From contig DATAJQ010000238.1 of the NCBI GenBank assembly GCA_036262095.1, positions 6,097-70,096 of the forward strand: a stretch of DNA of 64,000 nucleotides, given 5' to 3'. The stretch comes from Terrimonas_A sp036262095 (GTDB lineage Bacteria; Bacteroidota; Bacteroidia; Chitinophagales; Chitinophagaceae). The translations under genes and the position numbers were made by a program. Under the pieces are notes generated by a model that ran no database searches, was not told the origin of the DNA, and saw only the letters and a program-made list of their open reading frames with translations. Numbering within the stretch: position 1 is the first letter of the stretch; every line of letters begins with the position of its first letter. Positions 1 through 8,369 of the stretch are shown here, piece by piece.

Positions 1-626
1 TCCCTTCCTACAATAGGATCAAGGGTTCCCATTTCCGCAAGCTTGGTGATATCGCGGCCGAAATTATCCAGTACAGGTGTTTTGCTTTTAGCATTGCCGC
101 TTTGCTTGGATCCTTTCTGTTGGGAATACTTTTTCTCATCTTCAAAATCGTCTTCGTTCTCATCGGTGAATTCGGCACGAGGGTCATTGGATTTTACAAT
201 GCCCAGTTCCTGCCTGAACAGATCGTAGTCCACGTCAAACTGATTTAAGATTTGTGTTGCAATATTTTCCTTGTTCTTCAAGATGGAAAGCATCAGGTGC
301 TCTGTTTCAACAGTAGTGCTTTTAAGGGCTTTTGCCTCCAGCACAGTTACCCTGATCACTTTCTCAGCCTGTTTGGTTAAAGGCAGGCTGTTGATGTTCG
401 CGATATTCTTTCCTGTTTTATCCTTGACGGCCAACTCAATTTCTTTTCGTAGCTCGTATAGGTCAACATTAAAACTTTTAAGAATACGGACGGCTGTGTT
501 ATCTCCCTCCCGGATCAAACCGAGCAGGAGATGTTCGGTACCAATAAAATCATTTCCCAATCTCAGTGCTTCCTCCCTGCTGAACGAAATGATCTCCTTT
601 ACCTGGGCTGAAAAATTATTATCCAT
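1..626 (-). CDS. clpC: ClpC-type Clp protease ATP-binding subunit, N-terminal part (cut by window edge)
   Basis: This gene reads from an ATG at 624-626 leftward off the window, giving 208 codons. The protein begins MDNNFSAQVKEIISFSREEA and carries two Clp-N repeats: the first holds the typical GTEHLLLGLIREG segment and the second ETEHLMLSILK. An acidic linker rich in Asp/Glu/Lys follows, then the start of the first AAA+ module (LDNFGRDITKLAEMGTLDPIVGR). In the family this is a hexameric unfoldase that feeds ClpP or acts in protein quality control in the cytoplasm. The Walker motifs lie outside the window. It is divergent from the STAS gene at 773, with 146 bp between them. ClpB is less likely because the N-domain and linker read as the ClpC type found in Bacteroidota. 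Confidence 0.93.
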   Translation of the reverse strand, partial: MDNNFSAQVKEIISFSREEALRLGNDFIGTEHLLLGLIREGDNTAVRILKSFNVDLYELRKEIELAVKDKTGKNIANINSLPLTKQAEKVIRVTVLEAKALKSTTVETEHLMLSILKNKENIATQILNQFDVDYDLFRQELGIVKSNDPRAEFTDENEDDFEDEKKYSQQKGSKQSGNAKSKTPVLDNFGRDITKLAEMGTLDPIVGR

Positions 627-772
627 TTTTAGGTAATTGGTTGTTATACAATATTAACAAATTAATTCGGATTCCTGCTCCTCCCTATTTATAAACGGAA
701 TGTTGATAATTTAAGTTGTCAAGGGATGCTAAAATTTTGCTATTTGCCTGGACAAGAATCTAAATTTACAGT

Positions 773-1171
773 ATGCAGGTCAAAATAGATACCAAAGAGA
801 AATTTCATGCCATCACGGTGCCGGGCCCAACACTTTCTGCTACAATGACAGAAGAACTGGAAAATATCTTAGTCCCTTACCTGCAAAATGACGCGCAGCA
901 ACCCGATGGGCAGGTCAAAAATGTGGTGCTGATACTCCAAGACATTCAAAATATGGATTATGCTGCGGCTGGCAAACTGGTAGATATTCAGCAAAAGTTC
1001 TATGAAAATAACGCCTCCTTTGTGGTTTGCTCGCTTCAGAAACAAGTGGAGGAATTCCTCGACAAAAATGAACTTTTGGAGCTGATGAATGTTACACCCA
1101 CCGAAAGCGAAGCCTGGGACATTGTGCAAATGGAAGAGATTGAAAGGGAATTACTGGATGGGGAAGGTTAA
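773..1171 (+). CDS. STAS-domain protein without the usual phospho-serine
   Basis: This 132-residue protein has the layout of a single STAS domain: an N-terminal strand (ITVPGPTLSAT), a central strand and loop (NVVLILQDIQNMDYAAAGKLV), a helix, then SFVVCSLQKQVEEFL. STAS proteins often act as anti-anti-sigma factors, where a Ser/Thr in a D(S/T)SG loop is phosphorylated. Here the equivalent loop reads MDYAAAG and has no Ser or Thr, so phospho-switching by a classic anti-sigma kinase looks unlikely. It lies 76 bp upstream of RNase Z in the same direction and may be cotranscribed with it. The start has no Shine-Dalgarno, which is normal for this phylum. The true partner is unknown. Confidence 0.75.
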   Translation: MQVKIDTKEKFHAITVPGPTLSATMTEELENILVPYLQNDAQQPDGQVKNVVLILQDIQNMDYAAAGKLVDIQQKFYENNASFVVCSLQKQVEEFLDKNELLELMNVTPTESEAWDIVQMEEIERELLDGEG

Positions 1172-1247
1172 GTTTGAGTCTGCCGTCGATAGTCAGGGGC
1201 GGTAGTATGAAAAGTTTTGATGTAATATTTCCTTTGTATTTTAGCTG

Positions 1248-2150
1248 ATGCTCGCTGTAACGATTCTTGGAAATAACTCTGCCGTACCGGCCTTCGACCG
1301 CCACCCCACCAGCCAGGTAGTTACCCAGGATGGTACTAATTATTTGGTGGACTGTGGAGAGGGTACGCAGATCCAGATGATCAACTATAAAATCCGCCGG
1401 AGTAAGATCTCCCATATTTTTATTTCACACCTGCATGGCGACCATTATTTTGGTTTGGTTGGCCTGCTCAATTCCTTTGGTCTGCTTAGTCATCAGCAGG
1501 AGTTGCATGTATACGCCCCTGCTCCTTTACAGGAGATCATCGAAATGCAGTTGCGGGTAGCAGATACCAGGCTTTGTTATCCTTTGCATTTTCATGTCAT
1601 CAGTGGGGAAGCAGTTTTGGTGAACAATGATAAGATCGAGATCCGTTGTTTTCCGACCCAGCATCGCATTGAATGTTATGGTTTTTCTTTCCGGGAAAAA
1701 AAGAAACCAAGAAGGCTGATCCTGGAGAGCGTTAAAGAGAATAATATCCCGCTTCATTTTTATGAGAACCTGAAAAACGGGGAAGATTTTGTGACCACGG
1801 CCGGTGAAGTGATCCGTAATGAATGGCTTACCATCGCCGCACCAAAAGGGAAAAGCTATGCTTTTTGTGCAGACACCCGTTACTTTGAACCTATTATTGA
1901 TCATATCAGGGATATGGACATGATCTATCATGAAACCACTTATCTCGATAACCTGCGCGACCGCGCCTACGAACGGTTTCATTCCACTACCAAACAAGCC
2001 GCGTTGATAGCACAGAAAGCTAATGTCAAAAAATTACTGATCGGGCATTTCAGCAGTAAGTACGATACGCTGGAAGAATTTGAGCGCGAAGCAAGGGATG
2101 TGTTCCCCAATACGGATATAGCACAGGAAGGAGTTACTTACCGGGTTTAA
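1248..2150 (+). CDS. rnz: Ribonuclease Z (tRNA 3'-end processing)
   Basis: This 300-residue metallo-beta-lactamase-fold nuclease should cut precursor tRNAs after the discriminator base. That matters here because the tRNA-Asp gene in this window does not encode CCA. The zinc motif HxHxDH is seen as HLHGDH at about residues 61-66. Downstream metal ligands are plausible in CADTRYFEP, YHETTY, RFHSTTKQAA and LIGHFSSKY. The start region MLAVTILGNNSAVPAFDRHPTSQ is the usual RNase Z N-terminus, and the length matches the bacterial short form. It follows the STAS gene and ends 7 bp before a long palindrome (2158-2217) that separates it from the convergent esterase gene. Confidence 0.95.
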   Translation: MLAVTILGNNSAVPAFDRHPTSQVVTQDGTNYLVDCGEGTQIQMINYKIRRSKISHIFISHLHGDHYFGLVGLLNSFGLLSHQQELHVYAPAPLQEIIEMQLRVADTRLCYPLHFHVISGEAVLVNNDKIEIRCFPTQHRIECYGFSFREKKKPRRLILESVKENNIPLHFYENLKNGEDFVTTAGEVIRNEWLTIAAPKGKSYAFCADTRYFEPIIDHIRDMDMIYHETTYLDNLRDRAYERFHSTTKQAALIAQKANVKKLLIGHFSSKYDTLEEFEREARDVFPNTDIAQEGVTYRV

Positions 2151-2157
2151 GGTATCC

Positions 2158-2217
2158 CTTCCCGTTCTTCCCGCCTTACCGGTAAGTTTTTACCGGTAAG
2201 GCGGGAAGAACGGGAAG
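2158..2217. repeat. 60-bp perfect palindrome, copy 1 of a two-copy family
   Basis: Two 28-bp arms (2158-2185 and 2190-2217) are exact reverse complements around a 4-nt loop. The core TTACCGGTAA is itself a palindrome and occurs in both arms. The element sits between the convergent rnz and esterase genes and could serve as a two-way terminator. However, a close copy in the reverse orientation lies at 43483-43545, in a region between divergent genes, so termination cannot be its only explanation. Confidence 0.9.
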
Positions 2218-2257
2218 AAATCATTTAAATATATTCTTGTTTTGCTTGCAGTGAAGG

Positions 2258-3388
2258 TTATTGATGTAGCCACTCATAAAACAGGGGGAATTCTTTTCTC
2301 CATGTTGGTTCGTTGTGTTTTCCGTCATCGAGAATATGAATGGTCATTTCAGATCTGGAAACGGATTTCAGATCATTGTAAGCCCTTTGCATATCAGGTA
2401 CCATTGTTTCTCCTTCCAGTTTACCTCCGTAGAAATAGATCCGGGAATTCACTTTCCCGCCATACTTCTTTATATCATCAAAGATGCCTGAACCACTGAT
2501 CCAGAATGCAGGAGAGAACACACCAGCCCCACCGAATACTGCAGGATATTTCAACACTGCATAAAGGGAAATCAATCCACCCATTGAACTGCCGGCCACA
2601 GCCGTGTTCTTTTTATCCTTTAATGTGCGGTAATGCTTATCGATATAAGGTTTTAATGTTTTTACGAGGAAGTCGACATACGCACTTCCCTCTCCTTCCC
2701 CGAAGCGTTCATTGTCGTAAGGATTATACTCGTTCAACCGTTTATTGCCACCATGATCTGCTGCCACCACAATGCTTTGAGCAAGTTTGGTGGAATCCAG
2801 AAACTCATCTACTCCCCATTCACCGGAATAAGACGTGGCATTATCAAAGACGTTTTGACCATCGTGCATGTACAGCACGGGATAACGCTTTGTTACATCC
2901 GTTGAATAGTTTTTAGGAAGATAGATCCATACACGCCGGGTGCGTTTTAATTGCGGTATCAGGAATGCTGTATCGATGATATGTACCTGTGCTGTTGCGG
3001 AGCTTTTTTTAGATTGGGCAGGGAAGCGGTCGGCCCATTCCTGCACTTCCAGTTCTATAGTCTTGCTGCCGGTTGTTTTAAGGATACGATTGGGCGAATG
3101 TGTCCCGTTTTTCTGGCATTCGGCCTTATCCCAGGCGCCACGGGTAAGTTTGAATTCGTAAGAAGTATCGGGCAATGACAGGTCGAGATGGTAAGCACCA
3201 TTCCCTGTTTTCTTAAACCGGTAATTAGTATCTGCAGGATTCCAGCCATTGAAAGAACCGGCAGCAAAAATATCACTGCCCGTTGGATGATATTCCGGGA
3301 GTTTATTTATTTCAATACGAACAGTGTTCTGAGCCATTGTTGTTAAATGAGCTGAGAGTAGCAGTAAGCAAAAGTATACCCGTACCAT
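2258..3388 (-). CDS. Secreted esterase with N-terminal glycogen-binding-like domain
   Basis: The protein has 376 residues. A signal peptide covers about residues 1-19 (MVRVYFCLLLLSAHLTTMA). A CBM48/CBM20-like early-Set domain covers about residues 22-115 (FAAGSFNGWNPAD, typical of such domains). The esterase-D type alpha/beta-hydrolase domain (PF00756 type) runs from about 140 to the end. Seen motifs are RVWIYLPKNY, YPVLYMHDGQNVFD and the nucleophile elbow GSSMGG at about residue 265; the C-terminal DDGKHNEPTWR would carry the catalytic His. Relatives act on feruloyl esters, siderophore esters or other acyl esters; the substrate here cannot be read. It lies 19 bp downstream of dapA and is probably cotranscribed with it, although no functional link is evident. 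Confidence 0.85.
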   Translation of the reverse strand: MVRVYFCLLLLSAHLTTMAQNTVRIEINKLPEYHPTGSDIFAAGSFNGWNPADTNYRFKKTGNGAYHLDLSLPDTSYEFKLTRGAWDKAECQKNGTHSPNRILKTTGSKTIELEVQEWADRFPAQSKKSSATAQVHIIDTAFLIPQLKRTRRVWIYLPKNYSTDVTKRYPVLYMHDGQNVFDNATSYSGEWGVDEFLDSTKLAQSIVVAADHGGNKRLNEYNPYDNERFGEGEGSAYVDFLVKTLKPYIDKHYRTLKDKKNTAVAGSSMGGLISLYAVLKYPAVFGGAGVFSPAFWISGSGIFDDIKKYGGKVNSRIYFYGGKLEGETMVPDMQRAYNDLKSVSRSEMTIHILDDGKHNEPTWRKEFPLFYEWLHQ

Positions 3389-3407
3389 GATAAATTATAG
3401 AGTCAGG

Positions 3408-4289
3408 TTATTTCTTCATTAACTCCTTGATCATTGCATGCAAAGAAGCACTTACCGGCCAAACAGGCTGACGGAAAGTATTCTGACATAATCCCATTTC
3501 AGAAAGATAGGCTTTCACGCCGCTGGGGCTACCCTCTGCAAACATGGAGTTGATAATATCTGTGTATTTATAATGCAGTTCGCGTGCCTCAGCAAATTTA
3601 TCTGCCAGGCAAAGCCTTACCATTTCAGCAAATTCTTTGGGGTAAGCATTAGCTACAACTGAAGTAACACCGGCAGCGCCTAATGCGATCATGGGCAGGG
3701 TCAATGCATCATCACCGCTGATCACCATAAAATCGGCTGGTTTGTATTTAATGATCTGCATGATCTGCTCCATATTACCGCTTGCTTCCTTGGTAGCAAA
3801 GATCTTTTTACATTCATGTGCAATGCGAAGCTGAGTTGCTGCAGTCATGTTCTGCCCGGTACGGGAAGGCACATTATACATCATGATCGGCAACGGTGCT
3901 TTATCATTCAGTGCTTTATAGTGCTGAAATAAACCTTCCTGGTTGGGTTTGTTATAATAAGGCGATACAGACAATATCGCATCATAGCCCTGCAAATCGA
4001 ATCTGGCAAAACCATCAAGCACTTCTTTTGTGTCATAACCGCCGATACCGGCCACAAGGGGCAGGCGGCCATTCACTGTTTTTGCAACAAAAGAAAACAC
4101 CTGTTGCTTTTCGTCACCATGCACGGTAGCACTTTCGCCGGTAGTGCCCAATACCACCAGGTATTCCACCTTACCAGCGATCCAGAATTCGATCAGCTTT
4201 TTATAGCTGTCCCAATCAATGGATCCGTCTGCATGAAAAGGTGTTACGATGGCGATACCGGTGCCGGTGAATTTTTGCTGAAGTGACAT
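3408..4289 (-). CDS. dapA: 4-hydroxy-tetrahydrodipicolinate synthase
   Basis: This enzyme condenses pyruvate with aspartate semialdehyde, the first committed step of lysine and diaminopimelate synthesis in the cytoplasm. Seen motifs are GTGIAIVTPFHADGSID, the GTTGES loop, the tyrosine motif MMYNVPSRTG and the Schiff-base lysine in FATKEASG at about residue 165. The start at 4289 (MSLQQKFTG) gives 293 residues, the normal family length. An upstream in-frame ATG at 4316 would add nine residues that fit nothing in the family. It is followed by the esterase gene at a 19-bp gap. About 180 bp of gene-free sequence separates it from accA. Confidence 0.96.
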   Translation of the reverse strand: MSLQQKFTGTGIAIVTPFHADGSIDWDSYKKLIEFWIAGKVEYLVVLGTTGESATVHGDEKQQVFSFVAKTVNGRLPLVAGIGGYDTKEVLDGFARFDLQGYDAILSVSPYYNKPNQEGLFQHYKALNDKAPLPIMMYNVPSRTGQNMTAATQLRIAHECKKIFATKEASGNMEQIMQIIKYKPADFMVISGDDALTLPMIALGAAGVTSVVANAYPKEFAEMVRLCLADKFAEARELHYKYTDIINSMFAEGSPSGVKAYLSEMGLCQNTFRQPVWPVSASLHAMIKELMKK

Positions 4290-4469
4290 ATAAACACGAA
4301 TTACACTAATAAACACGAAATGCGCGAAGGATGTGAAATTGCCGCGGATTACGCGAATGGACTAGTCTGATTTTTAGAATATCTATTTTTTAATTTGATA
4401 ATGCATCCTTTATTTATGGGCTTATCTGATTGACTGGCTCACGACTAAGACTGACTGCGGACTGCCGGC

Positions 4470-5441
4470 TCAACCTTCGTCCCAGAATCCCATTTTACCG
4501 AATTTCTCGATGCGGTCGTTGACTCTTTGTTCGGGTGTTTTTTGCTTTAGTTCCTGGAGAACGGGCAGCAGATAATCTTTGAGCAGTTGTGCAGCCTGGT
4601 CATAATCCCAGTGGGCGCCGCCGATAGGTTCGGGAATGATGCCGTCTATAAGTCCGAAACCAAGCATTTTATCGGCAGTGAGTCGAAGTTGTTCGGCAGC
4701 CACTTCCTTTTTGTCCCAGCTTCGCCAGAGAATGGAAGAGCAGCTTTCAGGACTGATCACGGTGTACCAGGTATTTTCCATCATGAACACCTTATCACCT
4801 ACACCGATGCCGAGTGCACCGCCACTGGCACCTTCTCCAATGATCACGCAAATGACCGGCACTTTGAGGCGGATCATTTCATAAATATTGCGGGCGATCG
4901 CTTCCCCCTGTCCCCTTTCTTCTGCTTCCAGACCGGGATAGGCTCCGGGAGTATCGATCAGTGTAATGATCGGTTTATTGAACTTTTCTGCCAGTTTCAT
5001 CAGGCGAAGCGCCTTGCGGTAACCTTCAGGGTTGGCCATACCAAAATTGCGCAGTTGACGCATTTTGGTATTGCTTCCTTTCTGCTGACCGATGATCATT
5101 ACCGTTTCCCCGTTCAGTGAAGCAAAGCCACCTACCATGGCTTTATCATCCTTTACATTCCGGTCGCCGAAAAGCTCCACGAAGTTTTCGGTCATTTTGG
5201 TAATGTATTTCGTGGTATAAGGCCTGTCCGGGTGACGGCTAAGCTGTACACGTTGCCAGCTACTGAGGTTTTTAGTGATTTCCTTCCGTTTCTCAATGAT
5301 GTTTTGTTCCAGCCGCTGGATCATGTCGCTCATATCGATATGCGTCTTCTCCTGGCGGTTCTTCGTATTCTCAATTTCGTCAATCAGGTCCTTAACCGGT
5401 TTTTCAAAGTCCAAAAATTGTCTATTGGCGTTTGATGGCAT
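4470..5441 (-). CDS. accA: Acetyl-CoA carboxylase carboxyltransferase subunit alpha
   Basis: This 323-residue protein is the alpha half of the carboxyltransferase that moves CO2 from biotin to acetyl-CoA to make malonyl-CoA for fatty acid synthesis. The N-terminal helical region (FEKPVKDLIDEIENTK) is typical. The crotonase-like fold shows GDRNVKDDKAMVGGFA, IDTPGAYPGLEAEERGQGEAIA and the oxyanion segment GEGASGGALGIGVGD. It contains SPESCSSILWRSW, also characteristic. The beta subunit (accD) is not in the window. Three GAATGAG repeats lie about 40-70 bp upstream of the start. Confidence 0.97.
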   Translation of the reverse strand: MPSNANRQFLDFEKPVKDLIDEIENTKNRQEKTHIDMSDMIQRLEQNIIEKRKEITKNLSSWQRVQLSRHPDRPYTTKYITKMTENFVELFGDRNVKDDKAMVGGFASLNGETVMIIGQQKGSNTKMRQLRNFGMANPEGYRKALRLMKLAEKFNKPIITLIDTPGAYPGLEAEERGQGEAIARNIYEMIRLKVPVICVIIGEGASGGALGIGVGDKVFMMENTWYTVISPESCSSILWRSWDKKEVAAEQLRLTADKMLGFGLIDGIIPEPIGGAHWDYDQAAQLLKDYLLPVLQELKQKTPEQRVNDRIEKFGKMGFWDEG

Positions 5442-5480
5442 AGTCTAAAAATGTGGGGCTAAAATTAAGGGATTAAATGC

Positions 5481-5508
5481 GAATGAGCGCGAATGAGTTA
5501 TGAATGAG
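5481..5508. repeat. Three GAATGAG repeats at helical spacing upstream of accA
   Basis: GAATGAG occurs at 5481-5487, 5491-5497 and 5502-5508, with steps of 10 and 11 bp, so the copies fall on one face of the helix. They lie in the 292-bp region between the divergent accA and T9SS-cargo genes. They may be a binding site for a regulator of either gene, or a fragment of the low-complexity intergenic sequence common in this group. Confidence 0.5.
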
Positions 5509-5733
5509 CTTGAAGCTGTGAATAAAAAAGCAGCCACACAGTTAGAACTCAAACGGGTATGATGGGAAAGATACGAGGGTTACTCAGGAAAGATTACCAG
5601 TAAGTTTTTGAATATTAACTTTTTTTTACCCCTTTCCAACCCTAATACTATAGTAACCCTGAAGGCTTTTTTATCTTGTGCAAAATCCAGTCTTTAGAAA
5701 GACCGGCATCGCCGTATTTCAAAACTGATACCC

Positions 5734-7686
5734 ATGAAGACACTTCTACCTGCCCTATTTTTAATGGTGCTTTGCTCCATTAATGCTCATACACAGATTG
5801 TTACACCAGTTATCAACGCCGGCTTCGGTGTAGATGGCGAACTCCGTTCCAATTACAAGGGAACGTCCATGTCGCTTAATACGGATGACTGGTTCACAGC
5901 CGCCTCAACGATGGGTAGTGGGAAATCGGTGATCGATACCACCGGAGCCGCCGCCATCATGGCGCGCTATGCAACAGACATGAATTTCCGCCGCCTGCCC
6001 TTCTTCAGGCCTATGAGGATAGCCCCTTTTACCGTTGTGAACAACAGGGTCTGGATCGATGCAGTGTTCATCCGTGACTATCATGATAGCGATTCTACAG
6101 TGTTTGCTTCAGGATCGAATAAGAATGGCGATAGCCCGGGTTACTGGACCAGCCCACTGGCACAGTCCATCCCCGACAAAAATGATATCCTGGATATGAT
6201 GGTCCATATCCGCCGGGAAGGGCCGCTGTCTACCGACTCACTCTGGATGTTCGGAGGTGTTTCCATGGACAATAACACGGGTAACCGTTATTTCGATTTT
6301 GAAATGTATCAGACAGATATCCTTTTTGACCGCAACACGCGGAAATTCTCCGGCTATGGTCCTGATGCAGGACATACCAGTTGGCAATTCGATGCAGCGG
6401 GGAATGTATTAACAACAGGAGATATTATTTTCAGTGCAGAATTTCAAAACTCTGCGCTTACAATGATCGATGCCCGTGTATGGGTGAACAGGGCCGCTCT
6501 TTCAATTACACCGGTTGCGTTCGACTGGAACGGCACGTTTGATGGCGCTGCAATGGGCTCGACTTATGGGTATGCCGGCATCCGTCCTAAGCAGGCAGGT
6601 ACCTATTTTACAGGGCTTGCGAACAGTGCAGGCGTCTGGGGTGGCCCATTTGGTATCATATTAAGGGATCAATCATTTGTAACTACTTACGCAGCCAATC
6701 AATATGTAGAATTCTCGGTGAACCTGAGCAAGCTGGGCCTTGATGGTTCTGGTATGCTGGGCGGGAACCAATGCGCCATGCCTTTTCGCCGCATCCTGGC
6801 CAAAACCAGGGCGTCCAGCTCCTTCACGTCTGAATTAAAAGATTTTATAGGACCATTTGATTTCTTCCTGGCTTCGCGTGCCGACGTAACTTCACAGACG
6901 CCTTTGTTGTGTGAGGGATCGGTAGCAGAAATATCCGTTACCAACCCTGTTGATGGATCGATCTATGAATGGAGTACCACTAACGGCAACATTGTAACCC
7001 CTACCGATGCCACTTCAGTATATGTAGACCAGCCTGGTACTTATATTGTGAAGCAAACACTGCATGACGGCTGTGCGCCCTATGCAACCGACACGATCAA
7101 TATAGTGCCGATGACAGGTTGTACGGTGCTCGCAGCAAATGAACTTTATGATCTTAAGGGATCACTTACAGGCACAACAGCCTCACTGCACTGGAAGGTC
7201 AGGAACAATTCTTTTGCACAGCGTTTTGAGATCGAGCGCAGTTCAGATGGTAAGAGTTTTATGGTTGCAGGCCGCATGGATATGGTGCCATCAGCATCCC
7301 TCTCAGGTTCATATTCATTCAATGAAACACTGATCAATAATTCTTCTGCCGCTTATTACCGGATCGTGCTGATAAATAAAGATGGATCGAGGCAGGTAAG
7401 CCCCGCTATTCAATTGTCTACATCCACCAGCGAACGGTTGATAATATATCCTAATCCGGCAACTGAATGGCTGCAAATGCAGTTGACAGTAGGCAGAACG
7501 TCTGCGGCAAAGATCAGGATCTATACTGCGGATGGCATTTTGGTATATAGCACTCAAACCAACCTGCAAAAAGGATATAACCAGCTCAAATTGCAAGGGC
7601 TTCAGGGCAAACCTTCAGGCACTTACCTGGTGATGGTTCAAACAGACGATGAGGTGTTCAGCAGGAAGTTTGTCCTCCGTCAATAA
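5734..7686 (+). CDS. Secreted protein with C-terminal T9SS type A sorting domain
   Basis: This 650-residue protein has a signal peptide (MKTLLPALFLMVLCSINAHTQ), a long N-terminal region of about 390 residues with no family I recognise, and a PKD/Ig-like segment with SLLCEG-type start (TPLLCEGSVAEISVTNP). A fibronectin-like stretch (residues about 475-560) follows, and then the sorting domain (IIYPNPATEWLQMQL to VFSRKFVLRQ) over the last 80 residues. Such C-termini send cargo through the outer membrane by the type IX system, where they are usually cleaved and the protein anchored or released. No sortase or Por/Gld gene is in the window. A role on the cell surface is expected, but no enzyme motif is visible. 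Confidence 0.85.
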   Translation: MKTLLPALFLMVLCSINAHTQIVTPVINAGFGVDGELRSNYKGTSMSLNTDDWFTAASTMGSGKSVIDTTGAAAIMARYATDMNFRRLPFFRPMRIAPFTVVNNRVWIDAVFIRDYHDSDSTVFASGSNKNGDSPGYWTSPLAQSIPDKNDILDMMVHIRREGPLSTDSLWMFGGVSMDNNTGNRYFDFEMYQTDILFDRNTRKFSGYGPDAGHTSWQFDAAGNVLTTGDIIFSAEFQNSALTMIDARVWVNRAALSITPVAFDWNGTFDGAAMGSTYGYAGIRPKQAGTYFTGLANSAGVWGGPFGIILRDQSFVTTYAANQYVEFSVNLSKLGLDGSGMLGGNQCAMPFRRILAKTRASSSFTSELKDFIGPFDFFLASRADVTSQTPLLCEGSVAEISVTNPVDGSIYEWSTTNGNIVTPTDATSVYVDQPGTYIVKQTLHDGCAPYATDTINIVPMTGCTVLAANELYDLKGSLTGTTASLHWKVRNNSFAQRFEIERSSDGKSFMVAGRMDMVPSASLSGSYSFNETLINNSSAAYYRIVLINKDGSRQVSPAIQLSTSTSERLIIYPNPATEWLQMQLTVGRTSAAKIRIYTADGILVYSTQTNLQKGYNQLKLQGLQGKPSGTYLVMVQTDDEVFSRKFVLRQ

Positions 7687-7721
7687 ATTGCCTGAATAAA
7701 AATAAAAAACCGTTCAAAAAA

Positions 7722-7754
7722 TTTTGGAAAGAAGGGCGTGCACTCCTATCTTTG
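7722..7754 (+). promoter_or_regulatory. Bacteroidetes-type promoter of tRNA-Asp
   Basis: The -33 element TTTTG (7722-7726) is followed by 20 bp and then a perfect -7 element TATCTTTG (7747-7754), matching the consensus TTTG-N19/20-TAnnTTTG of the phylum. Transcription should start near 7761, about 16 bp before the tRNA. Confidence 0.85.
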
Positions 7755-7776
7755 CCGTCCCGAAAACAACGGGTAC

Positions 7777-7850
7777 GGATCGGTAGTTCAGTTGGTTAGA
7801 ATGCCGCCCTGTCACGGCGGAGGTCGCGGGTTCGAGTCCCGTCCGGTCCG
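7777..7850 (+). tRNA. tRNA-Asp (anticodon GTC)
   Basis: The 74-nt gene folds as a full cloverleaf. The acceptor stem GGATCGG pairs with CCGGTCC (one G-T pair), and the discriminator is G at 7850. The anticodon stem CCGCC/GGCGG frames loop CTGTCAC with anticodon GTC at 7811-7813, and the T-arm carries GTTCGAGTC. CCA is not encoded (CAA follows), so it must be added after RNase Z cleavage. The first anticodon base G is the usual site for queuosine, which is relevant because a glutamyl-Q tRNA(Asp) synthetase gene lies at 33849-34733. Confidence 0.98.
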
Positions 7851-7858
7851 CAAATTTC

Positions 7859-7889
7859 AAAGACGCTGTTTATCAGCGTCTTTGTTTTT
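7859..7889 (+). terminator. Rho-independent terminator of tRNA-Asp
   Basis: AAAGACGCTG (7859-7868) pairs perfectly with CAGCGTCTTT (7874-7883) over a 5-nt loop, followed by GTTTTTA. It begins 9 bp after the tRNA. Confidence 0.85.
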
Positions 7890-8003
7890 ATAGCAAACAA
7901 TACAACTCGGATCCAGCGCAACGCCTTTAGTCATCGCCTAAAAGTCGCTTAAAACGCTTCCAGAGCGACGCATTAGTATTTCTCCCTCCTGTGGACGGAA
8001 TGC

Positions 8004-8035
8004 CTATCAGGTATTTCTTGCAAAATACCTGATAG
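8004..8035. repeat. 13-bp inverted repeat beyond the recombinase remnant
   Basis: CTATCAGGTATTT (8004-8016) and AAATACCTGATAG (8023-8035) are exact inverted copies with a 6-nt loop. The hairpin lies 28 bp past the stop of the recombinase remnant on the minus strand and may be its former terminator. No T-tract is clear. Confidence 0.7.
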
Positions 8036-8063
8036 CAGGGGAAAATACCTTTCCCTATTCTTC

Positions 8064-8369
8064 TCAATCGACTTCTAATTCTTCAGAGATCTTTTTAAAC
8101 GCCTCCGGTTTCTTCGCAAATTCCTTTTTAACCTGCTGCTCAAAACTGCCCAGGTAATTTTCCATTGTTTTCTTGTCCATGTGCCCTAAAACTTCTTGGA
8201 TAAATTCGGTACTGGCATCTGAATACAAGAAGCTTCGAAGAAATTCGGGGCTTTTTTGCTTTATAGCCTTTCTCAACACATCATGATGAAAGTTAGTTCG
8301 GAAGTTCCTGTTATCCAACGAATGCTGGAATGGGTTCGGTAGTATTTCCATCCGGCCCACAGGAATCAA
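8064..8369 (-). pseudogene. C-terminal remnant of a tyrosine recombinase (integrase)
   Basis: The translated 101 residues hold FIQEVLGHMDKKTMENYLGSFEQ and a Lys-rich tail, which match the end of Bacteroidetes phage-integrase-type tyrosine recombinases: the LGH motif with the last catalytic His, and the nucleophilic Tyr in MENYLGSF. The upstream catalytic Arg region and the core-binding and arm domains are missing. The possible start is a TTG at 8369, and the frame is open only back to the TGA stop of the regulator gene at 8385-8387. It therefore cannot encode a full recombinase. It lies about 200 bp past tRNA-Asp, a common attachment site, and points to an old, decayed integration. A small functional protein is possible but unlikely. 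Confidence 0.65.

Noticed and set aside
663..735. Sequence like TTGACA with a distant AT-rich -10 upstream of clpC
   Set aside because: Bacteroidota use a different consensus, and no TAnnTTTG pair was found at the right distance, so I do not call it a promoter.
4290..4469. Repeated CACGAAT/GCGAAT-like words in the dapA-accA gap
   Set aside because: Low-complexity intergenic text without a clear unit; no array or structure was supported.
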